A stretch of 64,000 nucleotides of DNA, taken from positions 1 through 64,000 of the forward strand of contig NZ_WAEL01000005.1 of the NCBI RefSeq assembly GCF_011742925.1. Reading direction: 5' to 3'. The position numbers and the translations under genes are program-made. Positions 27,075 through 35,184 of the stretch are shown piece by piece (position 1 is the stretch's first letter; the number at the start of each line of letters is the position of its first letter). The notes beneath the pieces are model-generated. The model made no database searches. It was not told where the DNA came from and saw nothing but the letters and a program-made list of their open reading frames with translations. The stretch comes from Fibrivirga algicola. GTDB lineage: Bacteria > Bacteroidota > Bacteroidia > Cytophagales > Spirosomataceae.

Positions 27075-28583
27075 CTATTTTTTGTCAGTAGCCTTTTTGA
27101 CGAGCTTTTCCATCGAATCGGTCACGTCGTCGACAAGGCGGTTCGTTTCGCGACGTACCTGACGGAAGTCACTTTCTGACGTACGCTGCACTTTGTAGGC
27201 CTGATCGGTCAATTGCCGCCGTTTCTCCTGAAGGTCTTTCTGGGCATCTTCCCGGGCCTTACGGGCCGACCGATTTTCGTTCGGTACGTCGGCCTTCAAC
27301 TCGTCCATCTTTTTGTCGATTTTCGAAATCTCGTCGTCGATCTCCTCGATCAGATCCTGACGGTCGTTAGTGAAGCGATCATTATTGCCTGAACGACCTC
27401 CGGCGTTCATTTCGCTGCGACCACCGCTGTTCATCATTCCGCCACCCCGATTTGGGTCGTTTTGGTTCGATGATCTGTCTGCCTGCGAATAAGACCGGTC
27501 CTGACTGTTCCGATTCTGATTATCCATCATCGATGAATCGCTACCAGATCCGTTCATGTTCCGGCTGTCCTGATCCTGCCGCATTCCCTGCTGGCTCCGC
27601 GAGTTAGTGTTGTAACTGTCATTACCACTTCCCGACCTGTTGTTGTACGAATCATAGCCGTTCGACTGATTCGATCCCATCCGACGATCATCGTTCATGC
27701 GGTTGTCAGAATTCCTGTCACCGCTTTGTGAGCCATTATATTGGTCATTTCGTGACGAGTTCCGATCGTCATAGCTGTTTCGGTTGTCGCCACGATCCAT
27801 ATAGGCGTTGCGATTGTCGAAGCCACCGTTGTATGAATTACCGGAATTGTAAGAATTGCGATTGTCATTCCGATCATCGCTACGGTACGAGCGACCGTTC
27901 ATGTCAGTGCTGTACCGGTCTGAACGACTGTTATCCCGATCGTCATTGTAAGAAGAACGGCCGTCGCGGTCAGGGCGGCTGTTGTACCGGTCATCTGAGT
28001 AGCGAGAATCATACCGATCGTCGTCGCGGCTGTACCGATCGTTCGACGAACGTGAGTCGTACCGATCATCGTCACGGCTATACCGATCGTCATCCCGATC
28101 TGCGTACGAGTCTGAATTGTACCGGTTGTTATACGAGGGTGAGTTTCGACGGCTATTGTCGTCTCCCGACCGGTACCGATTGTTGTAAGACCCGGAGCGT
28201 TCACGACTTGATACACGGTCGTCATCATCGCGGTCACGGTCGCTGTTTCGATCCGAGAACAGGCCTTTCAGCCCTTTGTTATCATCGTTCCGGTCGCTGG
28301 TGCGGCGGTCCCGATCAGTACGTGAGAAAAGGCCATCGCGGTCATCATCCCGACGGTCGGTAGTGCGGCTGCTACGATCCGAATCACGGTCGTTGCGCGA
28401 GAAAAGGCCTTCACGGTCGCTGTCTCGCCTGCGGTCGTCATCCCTATCTGAGCTACGTGCTGTCGATGGGGCTCTGTTTACAGAATTAGAATCTTTGTAA
28501 AGCCACCCCTCTACGGTGGCGCAGGATGATAAACTGGTAATGGCAGCTAACATAGCGCCTACTACCCACACCTTCTTTTTCAT
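27075..28583 (-). CDS. low-complexity Asp/Arg/Ser/Asn-rich lipoprotein with C-terminal coiled coil
   Basis: 502 aa. The signal MKKKVWVVGAMLAAITSLSSC has lipobox LSSC (Cys21). Residues about 40-390 are almost entirely D, R, S, N, Y and G: repeats of GLFSRNDRDSDR-type near 55-115, and tandem RYSRDDDRYDSR units near 165-200, then NRNSYN and SGSDS stretches. Residues about 400-500 form a charged helical segment (LIEEIDDEISKIDKKMDELK, then KAREDAQKDLQEKRRQ), likely a coiled coil. The protein should be intrinsically disordered and periplasmic or surface-exposed. I recognise no family. Confidence 0.8.
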   Translation of the reverse strand: MKKKVWVVGAMLAAITSLSSCATVEGWLYKDSNSVNRAPSTARSSDRDDDRRRDSDREGLFSRNDRDSDRSSRTTDRRDDDRDGLFSRTDRDRRTSDRNDDNKGLKGLFSDRNSDRDRDDDDRVSSRERSGSYNNRYRSGDDNSRRNSPSYNNRYNSDSYADRDDDRYSRDDDRYDSRSSNDRYSRDDDRYDSRYSDDRYNSRPDRDGRSSYNDDRDNSRSDRYSTDMNGRSYRSDDRNDNRNSYNSGNSYNGGFDNRNAYMDRGDNRNSYDDRNSSRNDQYNGSQSGDRNSDNRMNDDRRMGSNQSNGYDSYNNRSGSGNDSYNTNSRSQQGMRQDQDSRNMNGSGSDSSMMDNQNRNSQDRSYSQADRSSNQNDPNRGGGMMNSGGRSEMNAGGRSGNNDRFTNDRQDLIEEIDDEISKIDKKMDELKADVPNENRSARKAREDAQKDLQEKRRQLTDQAYKVQRTSESDFRQVRRETNRLVDDVTDSMEKLVKKATDKK

Positions 28584-28605
28584 AACGTTGCTATTTTCAC
28601 AAAAA

Positions 28606-28645
28606 AGCGGCCCAAAATTGGTGCCAATGCCAATTTTGGGCCGCT
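28606..28645 (-). terminator. terminator between the YegP-like and lipoprotein genes
   Basis: A 16-bp stem (28606-28621 with 28630-28645) with a short loop is followed on the minus strand by Ts (complement of 28601-28606). It serves the upstream gene ending at 28736, yet it lies only 22 nt before the lipoprotein ATG, so it may instead act within that gene's leader. Confidence 0.75.
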
Positions 28646-28669
28646 AAGCGCATTTTAGGTACGGGGAGT

Positions 28670-28699
28670 GTAGAAGTATTCTACAAAAACTGTAGAATA
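28670..28699. promoter_or_regulatory. cluster of three GTAGAA half-sites
   Basis: GTAGAA at 28670-28675, its complement TTCTAC at 28679-28684, and GTAGAA again at 28692-28697. TATTCTACA (28677-28685) and TGTAGAATA (28691-28699) form a perfect 9-bp inverted repeat with a 5-nt gap. The layout is that of a regulator site or a small RNA hairpin upstream of the lipoprotein gene. Confidence 0.5.
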
Positions 28700-28735
28700 T
28701 ATTGCCTACTGCTTATTAAGTACCCAATGATGTAG

Positions 28736-29068
28736 TTAGGCGGTCTGATCATCCACTGTTGCGTCGGGAGCATTCTTCTTCACCGACTCAATACCATTAT
28801 CACGGGCCGACGTGCTTTCATACATCTCGCTCGAGCCTATGATCTGACCATTTGTAGCTTTCAGGCTAAAGAAGGGCTTACCACTCGATGACTCTCTGCG
28901 CTCGAACCGGTTATCGTCCTGTGCATTGCGTTTTACCGACTCGATGCCATTTTCACAACCTGACTTTGAGGAATAGCCCTCGCTGCTTAGGATTGTCTGG
29001 CCGTTACCAGCTTTCAGATTGAATTGGAACTCGCCATTGGCGCGCTTGGTAATCACGAATTTTCCCAT
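28736..29068 (-). CDS. YegP-like protein with two DUF1508 repeats
   Basis: 110 aa in two homologous halves, each with the pattern GxFxFxLKAxNGQxIxSSExYxSxxxxxNGIESVKxNA (first about residues 10-48, second about 61-100). This is the tandem DUF1508/YegP fold; its function is unknown. Cytoplasmic by sequence. Confidence 0.9.
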   Translation of the reverse strand: MGKFVITKRANGEFQFNLKAGNGQTILSSEGYSSKSGCENGIESVKRNAQDDNRFERRESSSGKPFFSLKATNGQIIGSSEMYESTSARDNGIESVKKNAPDATVDDQTA

Positions 29069-29229
29069 GGTTATTTAGTTAAGTATTTAGCGGAGGAATG
29101 AATAGTAAAGAAATAACTTTTTCCGTTGATTATACGCGTTAAAGTTATCCGTTCGGCAAACGAAGAAGCTGGTTTAGGGTGGTAAGGATGATCAGCTGGC
29201 AACAATTTGGCGCGACGCCACCCAGCGTA

Positions 29230-29973
29230 TCATCGCTTGGAGGCTGCGTGTTTCTCCAGCAAGCGGATCGTATGCGTCAGTGACTTGGTATCGCCCCATT
29301 CTTCATGACCGGGAACCACGATTTTGGCGCTACCGAACCGAGCCATCACCCGCCGCATTGAGGTAGCCCACTGGTTGATGTTTGCATCGCCCACGAAGCC
29401 CATCCCAAAGGCCGCTGTGCTTTTCACGAAACAACCGCCGTGTAGAATCCGCTGCTTCGGTAGCCAGACCACGATGTTATCACTGGTGTGGCCTTCGCCG
29501 GGGAAATAGCACCGAATAGGTACGTTGCCGATGGTGAAGGTGGTATCGGCCGGGAGAATACCTTCTGGCAACGGGTACCCGTCTTTAACCGCCAGCTGAG
29601 CCGTTCGCGGTGTACTAATGACCCGGATGCCCGCTTTTTGCATCTCGCCAGTGCCGGCAACGCGATCGCCGTGGGCGTGGGTAACAATGCACAACCGAAC
29701 AGGCTGGTGCAGGCTATCGGCCACCCATTGCAGTAGCTGACGCGTATTGTCGGTGTTGTCGCGCGTGTCCCAACCTGTATCAACCAGCACTACGCCGTCG
29801 TCTGTCCGGATGATGAGTCCGTTCGAGGGGGTGAAGCTGTTTTGGTATTCGCCATACGTAACGTGTACGTATACCCGGTCGGTCAGGGGCGTAACGGTGA
29901 GTTTGGGTTTCGACTGTGCATGGGCAAAACCAGTGAAGAGGAGAGCGAAAATGAGTGTAGTGAGCGTGCGCAT
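29230..29973 (-). CDS. subclass B1 metallo-beta-lactamase
   Basis: A signal peptide (MRTLTTLIFALLFTGFAHAQ) and 247 aa. All six zinc ligands of subclass B1 are visible: His99, His101 and Asp103 (THAHGDR), His162 (GEGHTSDN), Cys181 (HGGCFVKS) and His223 (VVPGHEEW). Lys184 is at the substrate-carboxylate position. Such periplasmic enzymes hydrolyse penicillins, cephalosporins and carbapenems; chromosomal copies are known in several Bacteroidota. No mobile element is adjacent, so it looks intrinsic. Activity and spectrum are not predictable from sequence. Confidence 0.88.
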   Translation of the reverse strand: MRTLTTLIFALLFTGFAHAQSKPKLTVTPLTDRVYVHVTYGEYQNSFTPSNGLIIRTDDGVVLVDTGWDTRDNTDNTRQLLQWVADSLHQPVRLCIVTHAHGDRVAGTGEMQKAGIRVISTPRTAQLAVKDGYPLPEGILPADTTFTIGNVPIRCYFPGEGHTSDNIVVWLPKQRILHGGCFVKSTAAFGMGFVGDANINQWATSMRRVMARFGSAKIVVPGHEEWGDTKSLTHTIRLLEKHAASKR

Positions 29974-30015
29974 TGGCCGGAGGAGAAAGCGCTAATTTAC
30001 AACGCTGATGCATTA

Positions 30016-30075
30016 TATGAGGCGAAATGGCTGACGTATAGCCGTTCGACTAAGTACCAGCCATTTCGCCTCATA
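30016..30075. repeat. perfect 18-bp inverted repeat between the AraC and lactamase genes
   Basis: 30016-30033 and 30058-30075 are exact complements (18 bp) separated by 24 nt. There is no T run on either side. It may terminate the AraC transcript poorly, stabilise RNA, or bind a protein. Confidence 0.7.
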
Positions 30076-30108
30076 AATACAGCATGAACTCAACTGCGCA
30101 TGTAGCAA

Positions 30109-31023
30109 TCAGTTAAACGATTGCCTGAATGCCAGTGGCGACTGGGCAGTTTTGCTCTTGAACAGTTTGCTGAACGACTGCGAATGCTCGAAACCCAGCT
30201 CGTAGGCAATTTCCGTAACGGTTAACTCAGTGGTCGATAACCGTTCTTTCGCCTTCTCGATCAGCTTATCGTGGATGTGTTGCTGTGTGCTCTGGCCAGT
30301 CAGTACTTTCAGCAAGCCACTTAGGTAGTTGGGTGACACATTGAGCGCATCGGCCACGAATTGAACGGTGGGTAAGCCCCTTTTTGCCAACGCATCGCTG
30401 TTGATGTAATCGGTCAGAACGGTTTCGAGCCGGTCGAGGAGCTGATAATTCGTGATTTTGCGGGTGATAAACTGCCGGTGATAAAACCGGTCGGCATAGG
30501 TCAGCATGAGCTCCAGCTGCGCAATGATCACATCCTGACTGAAGGTGTCGATGGGGGAGTGGTATTCCTGCGCAATCTGTTGCATCAGCCCCGAAATCAT
30601 TGTCTCTTCCTTATCCGACAGGTGCAGGGCTTCGTGTACGGCATAGCTGAAATAGTCGTACTGCCTGATCTTTTTGGCCAGCGGGGTATTCCACAGAAAA
30701 TCGGGATGAATCAGCAACAACCAGCCCGTATGGGATAACTCGGCTTGGGCTTCGATGGTAAACACCTGACCGGGTGAAACGAAGAACAGTACACCTTCAT
30801 CAAAATCGTACGCCTGCTGCCCGTATTTCATCTTGCCGTTGAAATTTCGTTTCAGGGCGATGGAGTAAAAATCCTGAACGATGCTGGTCGACTTCTCGCA
30901 CGAAAACCCTTTGATCGATTCAAAATTGATCACGCTGATCAACGGATGCTCCGGCTTCGGCAAGTGCCTGCTCTGGTGATACTCGGTAATCGTTTTCAGG
31001 CGAAGCGGCTGTCCATTTTTCAT
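30109..31023 (-). CDS. AraC-family transcriptional regulator
   Basis: 304 aa. An N-terminal cupin-like effector domain (about 1-180) is followed by two C-terminal helix-turn-helix motifs: VQFVADALNVSPNYLSGLLK and LTVTEIAYELGFEHSQSFSKLFK, ending in the usual PLAFR. It is encoded after two NmrA-type reductase genes in the same direction and probably controls them. Confidence 0.93.
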   Translation of the reverse strand: MKNGQPLRLKTITEYHQSRHLPKPEHPLISVINFESIKGFSCEKSTSIVQDFYSIALKRNFNGKMKYGQQAYDFDEGVLFFVSPGQVFTIEAQAELSHTGWLLLIHPDFLWNTPLAKKIRQYDYFSYAVHEALHLSDKEETMISGLMQQIAQEYHSPIDTFSQDVIIAQLELMLTYADRFYHRQFITRKITNYQLLDRLETVLTDYINSDALAKRGLPTVQFVADALNVSPNYLSGLLKVLTGQSTQQHIHDKLIEKAKERLSTTELTVTEIAYELGFEHSQSFSKLFKSKTAQSPLAFRQSFN

Positions 31024-31112
31024 AGGTACGTTGAGTTGGTAGTGATCAGGTGGTTTTGCTGTGTGTTGCTAGGCTTCGGCAACGTACGGCGTGAAACCCT
31101 ACACCAGGCAAT

Positions 31113-31991
31113 CTACAAGGTAAACAACGCCTTCAACCCTTCCCGAAGCGACGCCGGTTTGCGCCCAAGCAGGTGTTCAAGATCAGCGCTTACTGTATCT
31201 TCCTGCCCGTTTTTGATGTCGGTCATGAAGCCAATCATACGCTGAACCCTGAACTCGGGCAATCCCCGCTGTTGCATCTGCTCAGCAAAGGCTACCGCTG
31301 GCGTATCCGTATAACGTACCTCTCTACCGGATAGGTCTGTCAGCATAGTCGCCACATCGCTGAAAGAATACGATTCGCTGCCCGTCAGTTCATAGACCGT
31401 GTTATCCGTACCCGGCGTAAGCAGAGCATTGGCCATTGCTTCGCCCATTTCGCTTCGAAGCGCAAAGGCCACCCGCCCTTCACCCGCTGGCAGGTAAATG
31501 CCCCTGTCGAACACCGCTGGACCCACAAATAGCGGAATGGTGTCCATGTAGAGAATATTTCGAAACAGCGTGTAGGCCAGTCCGCTCGCTTTAATGTAAT
31601 CTTCCGTCTGGAAATGACCTTCCATTAACTGATTCGCCAGCGTGCTCCGGTCTTTCAACGCCCGACTGGTATAGGCAATCCGCTGAACGCCGGCTTTTTT
31701 CGCGGCGTCGACCACCCGCTGGTGTTGCCGAAGCCGGTTGTCTTCATCGGTTCCGGCAATCAGCAGTACCGTGTCGATTCCCGCCATTGCCTGGTCGAGT
31801 GAAGCAGGATCGTCGTACGTACCCAGCCGGATAGATATACCGCGTTCGGCCAGATGGCTAGCCTTCTGCTCATCGCGAACCAACGCGGCAAGCTGGGAAA
31901 AAGGCAGTTTTTTGAGTAAAGCCTCGATAACGGAAGCGCCAAGCTGGCCCGTTGCGCCGGTTACAAGAATCATAGTGTTGGTTGTTGACAT
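31113..31991 (-). CDS. NmrA/QorB-like NAD(P)-binding reductase
   Basis: Atypical short-chain dehydrogenase of 292 aa: MILVTGATGQLGASVIEALL (GxxGxxG), LVRDEQKASHLAERG, and a typical AGIDTVLLIAG. It resembles QorB-type quinone oxidoreductases. The stop of the upstream paralogous gene lies 4 nt before its start (31996 versus 31991), so the two are coupled. Confidence 0.85.
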   Translation of the reverse strand: MSTTNTMILVTGATGQLGASVIEALLKKLPFSQLAALVRDEQKASHLAERGISIRLGTYDDPASLDQAMAGIDTVLLIAGTDEDNRLRQHQRVVDAAKKAGVQRIAYTSRALKDRSTLANQLMEGHFQTEDYIKASGLAYTLFRNILYMDTIPLFVGPAVFDRGIYLPAGEGRVAFALRSEMGEAMANALLTPGTDNTVYELTGSESYSFSDVATMLTDLSGREVRYTDTPAVAFAEQMQQRGLPEFRVQRMIGFMTDIKNGQEDTVSADLEHLLGRKPASLREGLKALFTL

Positions 31992-31995
31992 GGAG

Positions 31996-32892
31996 CTACG
32001 CTGCTACTGATCCGTTATACACCGCCGCAAATTCCGTGGCGAACTCCTCCAGTTTTACCTTTCCCTGCGGTGTCGACTGGTGCAGGTCGTAATCGCGTCG
32101 CATACTGCCTGAGTGAATACTGGCACCCAAATCGACCAGATCGGCGGCAATACTGGCTGGGACGCCACTGGCCTCCATACCGCTGCGCGCCTGCTCATCG
32201 GTGAACGTGACCCACGTTAGCGTTGGTTTGCCAATGGCGGCACCCAGTACGTGCGCAATCTCGGCACAGGTGCGATCATCGCTGGCAATGTAACGTACCG
32301 ACTGGCCCGTAGCCGCTGTGGTCAGCTCGTCGGCCGCAACAAGGGCAATATCGATGGGAGCCACCATTACCAGCTTGTCGTCGCCGCCGTAGTTAGCACC
32401 CATGAAGCCCATGCCATTGATCATGTCGACCTGGGTGAACAGGTTGTAATAGAAGAACGCCGGGCGTAGCAGGGTCACATTCACGTTTGGCAACGCCGTC
32501 AGCATGCCTTCAATATCATGCGCCCCAAGAATAACGCCGGTGCCCTCGGTCAGGTCGGCGCCGTAGCTGCTGAGGTAAACTACCCGCTTTACGCCCGACT
32601 GCTCGATGGCCTGCACGTAGGTACGTCCGATGCGCCCGTAATAGGCCCGCAGGTCAGGTACGTTATAGTTGGGCGGTACCATCGCGTACACGGCGTCGGC
32701 ACCGGTAAACGTGATTGTCAGAAAGTCGGGGTCGTCGAGCGTGCCGATAGCGGCAATTGCGCCCAGCGCCTCAATGGCGGCCTGTTTGTCGGGGTTGCTG
32801 CTGATTACCGTGACGGTATGCCCTTGCTGGACAAGCGCTTCGGTCAGTGGTTTGCTGATATGGCCCAGCGAGCCGGTTACTACAAGGTTCAT
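31996..32892 (-). CDS. NmrA-like NAD(P)-binding protein
   Basis: 298 aa from Met 32892 (MNLVVTGSLGHISKPLTEALV), which begins the Rossmann strand; the open frame extends 13 codons further. It is similar to the next gene in fold (GSLGHI in place of GxxGxxG) but clearly different in sequence. Likely a redox or NAD(P)-sensor protein under the adjacent AraC regulator. Confidence 0.83.
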   Translation of the reverse strand: MNLVVTGSLGHISKPLTEALVQQGHTVTVISSNPDKQAAIEALGAIAAIGTLDDPDFLTITFTGADAVYAMVPPNYNVPDLRAYYGRIGRTYVQAIEQSGVKRVVYLSSYGADLTEGTGVILGAHDIEGMLTALPNVNVTLLRPAFFYYNLFTQVDMINGMGFMGANYGGDDKLVMVAPIDIALVAADELTTAATGQSVRYIASDDRTCAEIAHVLGAAIGKPTLTWVTFTDEQARSGMEASGVPASIAADLVDLGASIHSGSMRRDYDLHQSTPQGKVKLEEFATEFAAVYNGSVAA

Positions 32893-33100
32893 CGTCGTTG
32901 ATTTTTGACAAAGGTCCATCGCTGCGGACAACCAACTGTAACCGAATCTATGGTCGTTGTATCCGAAACCACGTACGTAACGAAGTACAGAACCGAACTA
33001 CCGACTGGTGTAGCCCGCGACAGGACAGGTACGTTTCCGGCAACCAGCAACGTACCTGGTTCACCGGATACCACGGTTGGCCACCCGGTATGTGTGACCG

Positions 33101-33406
33101 CTACAACCGTGCGCCCTGAATCAGGATAGCCGCCCGAACTGATTGCTCTTTCAGGTGCAGAAACTGCTTTCGGCTCTCGTCCTGCGAAAAAGCCCTGAAA
33201 TCCTGCTCGGTCTCAAAGCGTACGAAATGGATTTCATACGGCTTTTCCATCAACTGCTCGTCAATAAACGCCTCGTCAGTGGGACGTACCCGCAACAAAA
33301 GCTGCCCGTTGTACTTCGCAATAAGCGGAATGGCTACGTCCTCAAACTCATGGAATACCGCTTCCTGCCCTTCGTTAACGTAAATTAGCTGCGTGAAGTA
33401 GATCAT
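33101..33406 (-). CDS. DUF1330-type small alpha/beta-barrel protein
   Basis: 101 aa: MIYFTQLIYVNEGQEAVFHEFEDVAIPLIAKYNGQLLLR... in the pattern of the dimeric ferredoxin-like DUF1330 family (strand, helix, then HFVRFETEQDFRAF). Function unknown. Confidence 0.8.
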   Translation of the reverse strand: MIYFTQLIYVNEGQEAVFHEFEDVAIPLIAKYNGQLLLRVRPTDEAFIDEQLMEKPYEIHFVRFETEQDFRAFSQDESRKQFLHLKEQSVRAAILIQGARL

Positions 33407-33512
33407 GATTGCGTTAGGTTATCAGCAAGTTAGCAAACGAGTTGGGCAAGCCCATCGCTACGTAACGGATTAAACGTAGCTACGTACCCGCCATCTGAGC
33501 CTTCCTCGTATT

Positions 33513-33777
33513 ACCTCAGAAACGCCAGATCAACTGCGTTTACACGCCGACGCTGTAGGCCTTGTAATTCAGCGTTTGCGAGGTGTGGTTCACCGCTGGT
33601 TTGTAGAAAGAATACGACGCCGTGGGCTGAACCAGCAGCGACAGGCGCGATGTGAACCGGTAATCGCCCCCGCGCCAACTACGCCTTCTAGCCAGAGGTG
33701 ATAGTCTGTAAACGCTTTGCTTTGGGACAACACGATACCCGCCGAAAAATAGGACGATAACCGCTGCCCTATCATCT
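33513..33777 (-). pseudogene. 3' remnant of a duplicated outer-membrane protein gene
   Basis: About 265 nt match, with roughly 80% identity by eye, the 3' half of the gene at 34527-35096 (compare 33521-33777 with 34532-34787). The copy carries a one-base deletion near 33665 and an in-frame TAA before the normal end, so it cannot make the full protein. The 5' half is missing; the match stops 6 nt before the toxin stop codon. The rest of 33407-33512 holds nothing I can identify. Confidence 0.8.
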
Positions 33778-33782
33778 GATAG

Positions 33783-34199
33783 CTACTCTTGCTTCGGGCC
33801 GAATTGATGCTGGTACTTGGGCCGGTAGAATGTAATGCCTTCAATGAAGTCGAAATCTTTCTTGTTGAAGGTAAACAATTCAACTGGGTACGTCAGGGCC
33901 GTTGCTGCAATCAGCATGTCGGCAATGCCGGGGCGTTTTGTGTGGTGTTCCCAGGTTAATCGAAGAAGCGTGCGGGAAATTTCTGCATCCAGGCCAATGA
34001 TATTGAATTTGTTAATGGTCTCTGTTGTCTTCCGCCGCTCTGTTCGCTTCATACCGACATACATCTCTGCTTCTGATATTACGCTGAGGGCCAGCCGAGA
34101 GAAACCGAGTTCATCAAGTTCCTGTAGCATGACGGGCGTACCTCGGAAATACTCAAACAAGACGTTTGAATCACAAAGGACTATCTTCTTTTGGGCCAT
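33783..34199 (-). CDS. PIN-domain toxin (VapC-like)
   Basis: 138 aa ribonuclease toxin candidate. The PIN acidic quartet is visible: Asp10 (LCDSNVLFEYFRG), Glu43/Glu45 (SEAEMYVG), Asp94 (GIADMLIAATA) and Asn112 with Asp115/117 (FTFNKKDFDF). Its start overlaps the antitoxin gene by 19 nt, as in many toxin-antitoxin pairs. Confidence 0.88.
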   Translation of the reverse strand: MAQKKIVLCDSNVLFEYFRGTPVMLQELDELGFSRLALSVISEAEMYVGMKRTERRKTTETINKFNIIGLDAEISRTLLRLTWEHHTKRPGIADMLIAATALTYPVELFTFNKKDFDFIEGITFYRPKYQHQFGPKQE

Positions 34200-34396
34200 G
34201 CTGCCTTACGAATAGACTCCATTGTGCGCTCGTCTTTCGCCCATATGCCGCCGAACGAAGCAGGGGTTTCGGTGGGGCTAGCATTACCAGTACGCAGAAA
34301 TGGAATGGGCGTCTCTACCTGAGCGTCTATGCCATTCTCGCCCAGCAGCTTAAGGGCTTTGGCTAAATCATTATCGCTGACGAGTAAGGTCTTCAT
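34181..34396 (-). CDS. antitoxin of the PIN toxin (VapB-like)
   Basis: 71 aa from Met 34396 (MKTLLVSDNDLAKALKLLGENGIDA). The N-terminal part may fold with the DNA-binding half of the pair; the C-terminus GIWAKDERTMESIRKAAWPK looks like the toxin-binding segment of Bacteroidota VapB-type antitoxins. A -7-like box (TATACTTG on the minus strand, complement of 34416-34423) lies about 20 nt upstream. Confidence 0.75.
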   Translation of the reverse strand: MKTLLVSDNDLAKALKLLGENGIDAQVETPIPFLRTGNASPTETPASFGGIWAKDERTMESIRKAAWPKRR

Positions 34397-34526
34397 TGGT
34401 CTTTGTGCTATGCTACAAGTATACAACAAATTTCGCCCCGTTAATGGCTCAGCAGCGTAGCACCGGTGGCTATCCAGCAACGTACCTGCCGCGCTTAGCA
34501 TTAGGCCCTACCGGAATCGTGTTACC

Positions 34527-35096
34527 TTATAACCGCCAGATCAATTGCGTCTGCGCGCCAAAGCTGTAGGCTTTGTAGTTCAGCGTTTGTGAGGCGGGGT
34601 TGACAGCCGGTTTGTAGAAAGAGTACGAAGCCGTGGGCTGAATCAGTAGCGACAGGCGCGAGTTGAAGCGGTAGTCTACCCCCGCGCCAACTACGCCTTC
34701 CGTCCAGAGGTGATCGGCTGTAAACGTTTTGCTTTTGGCGAAAATGACACCCGCCGAAAAATAGGGCGATAGCCGCCGATCCGTTAGCCAGTAATTCACC
34801 AGAACGGGCACTTGCCATCCCTCACTGGTGAAGGGTGAGGGGTCACCAGGCCCTTGCCAATTCGCTATCCGAGCCGTGTTCCGGTAATACAACGCCCCGA
34901 CCGACACATCCCATTTCGGCGTGACATGATACCGCGCCGTTAGCCCAACCGACGAAACCGTACTACGGATATCCGCCGGAATCAGCGTTCTCGACCCGTT
35001 GGGGTTGAGGACATCAACCTGATAACTAGTCTTGGTTGCGTTAAGCCAGTAAGCGGGCGCGATCGATACCCAGCTTCGAGCCAAAACGCCCGTCAT
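34527..35096 (-). CDS. outer-membrane beta-barrel protein, 5' end damaged
   Basis: 189 aa from the first available Met. The sequence has the alternating aromatic strands of a small outer-membrane barrel (YFSAGVIFAKSKTF, GVVGAGVDYRF, LNYKAYSFGAQTQL) and ends in Leu-type terminal residue. The upstream frame continues as an apparent signal peptide (SPISVALLGACMTGVLA) but reaches a TAA without any ATG, GTG or TTG. The junction lies about 35130-35200, where the sequence becomes AT-rich, so the gene has probably lost its true start and may be a pseudogene. Confidence 0.6.
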   Translation of the reverse strand: MTGVLARSWVSIAPAYWLNATKTSYQVDVLNPNGSRTLIPADIRSTVSSVGLTARYHVTPKWDVSVGALYYRNTARIANWQGPGDPSPFTSEGWQVPVLVNYWLTDRRLSPYFSAGVIFAKSKTFTADHLWTEGVVGAGVDYRFNSRLSLLIQPTASYSFYKPAVNPASQTLNYKAYSFGAQTQLIWRL

Positions 35097-35184
35097 GCAT
35101 GCGCCCAGCAGAGCAACCGAAATTGGACTAAAACCGAATTGCTTATTATAAATAATAAAACTTACTGTATACTTATTGATAAGC

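Noticed and set aside
27728-28363. 211-codon open frame opposite the disordered lipoprotein gene
   Set aside because: It is the shadow of a highly repetitive gene; the Cys/His/Arg-rich translation follows from the complement of Asp/Arg/Ser codons.
27700-28500. CRISPR-like regular repeats
   Set aside because: The periodic sequence is protein-coding low complexity, without constant repeats and unique spacers.
32905-33129. Plus-strand open frame in the gap before the DUF1330 gene
   Set aside because: Rich in Thr and Val with no known motif, and overlaps the end of the DUF1330 gene; probably random.
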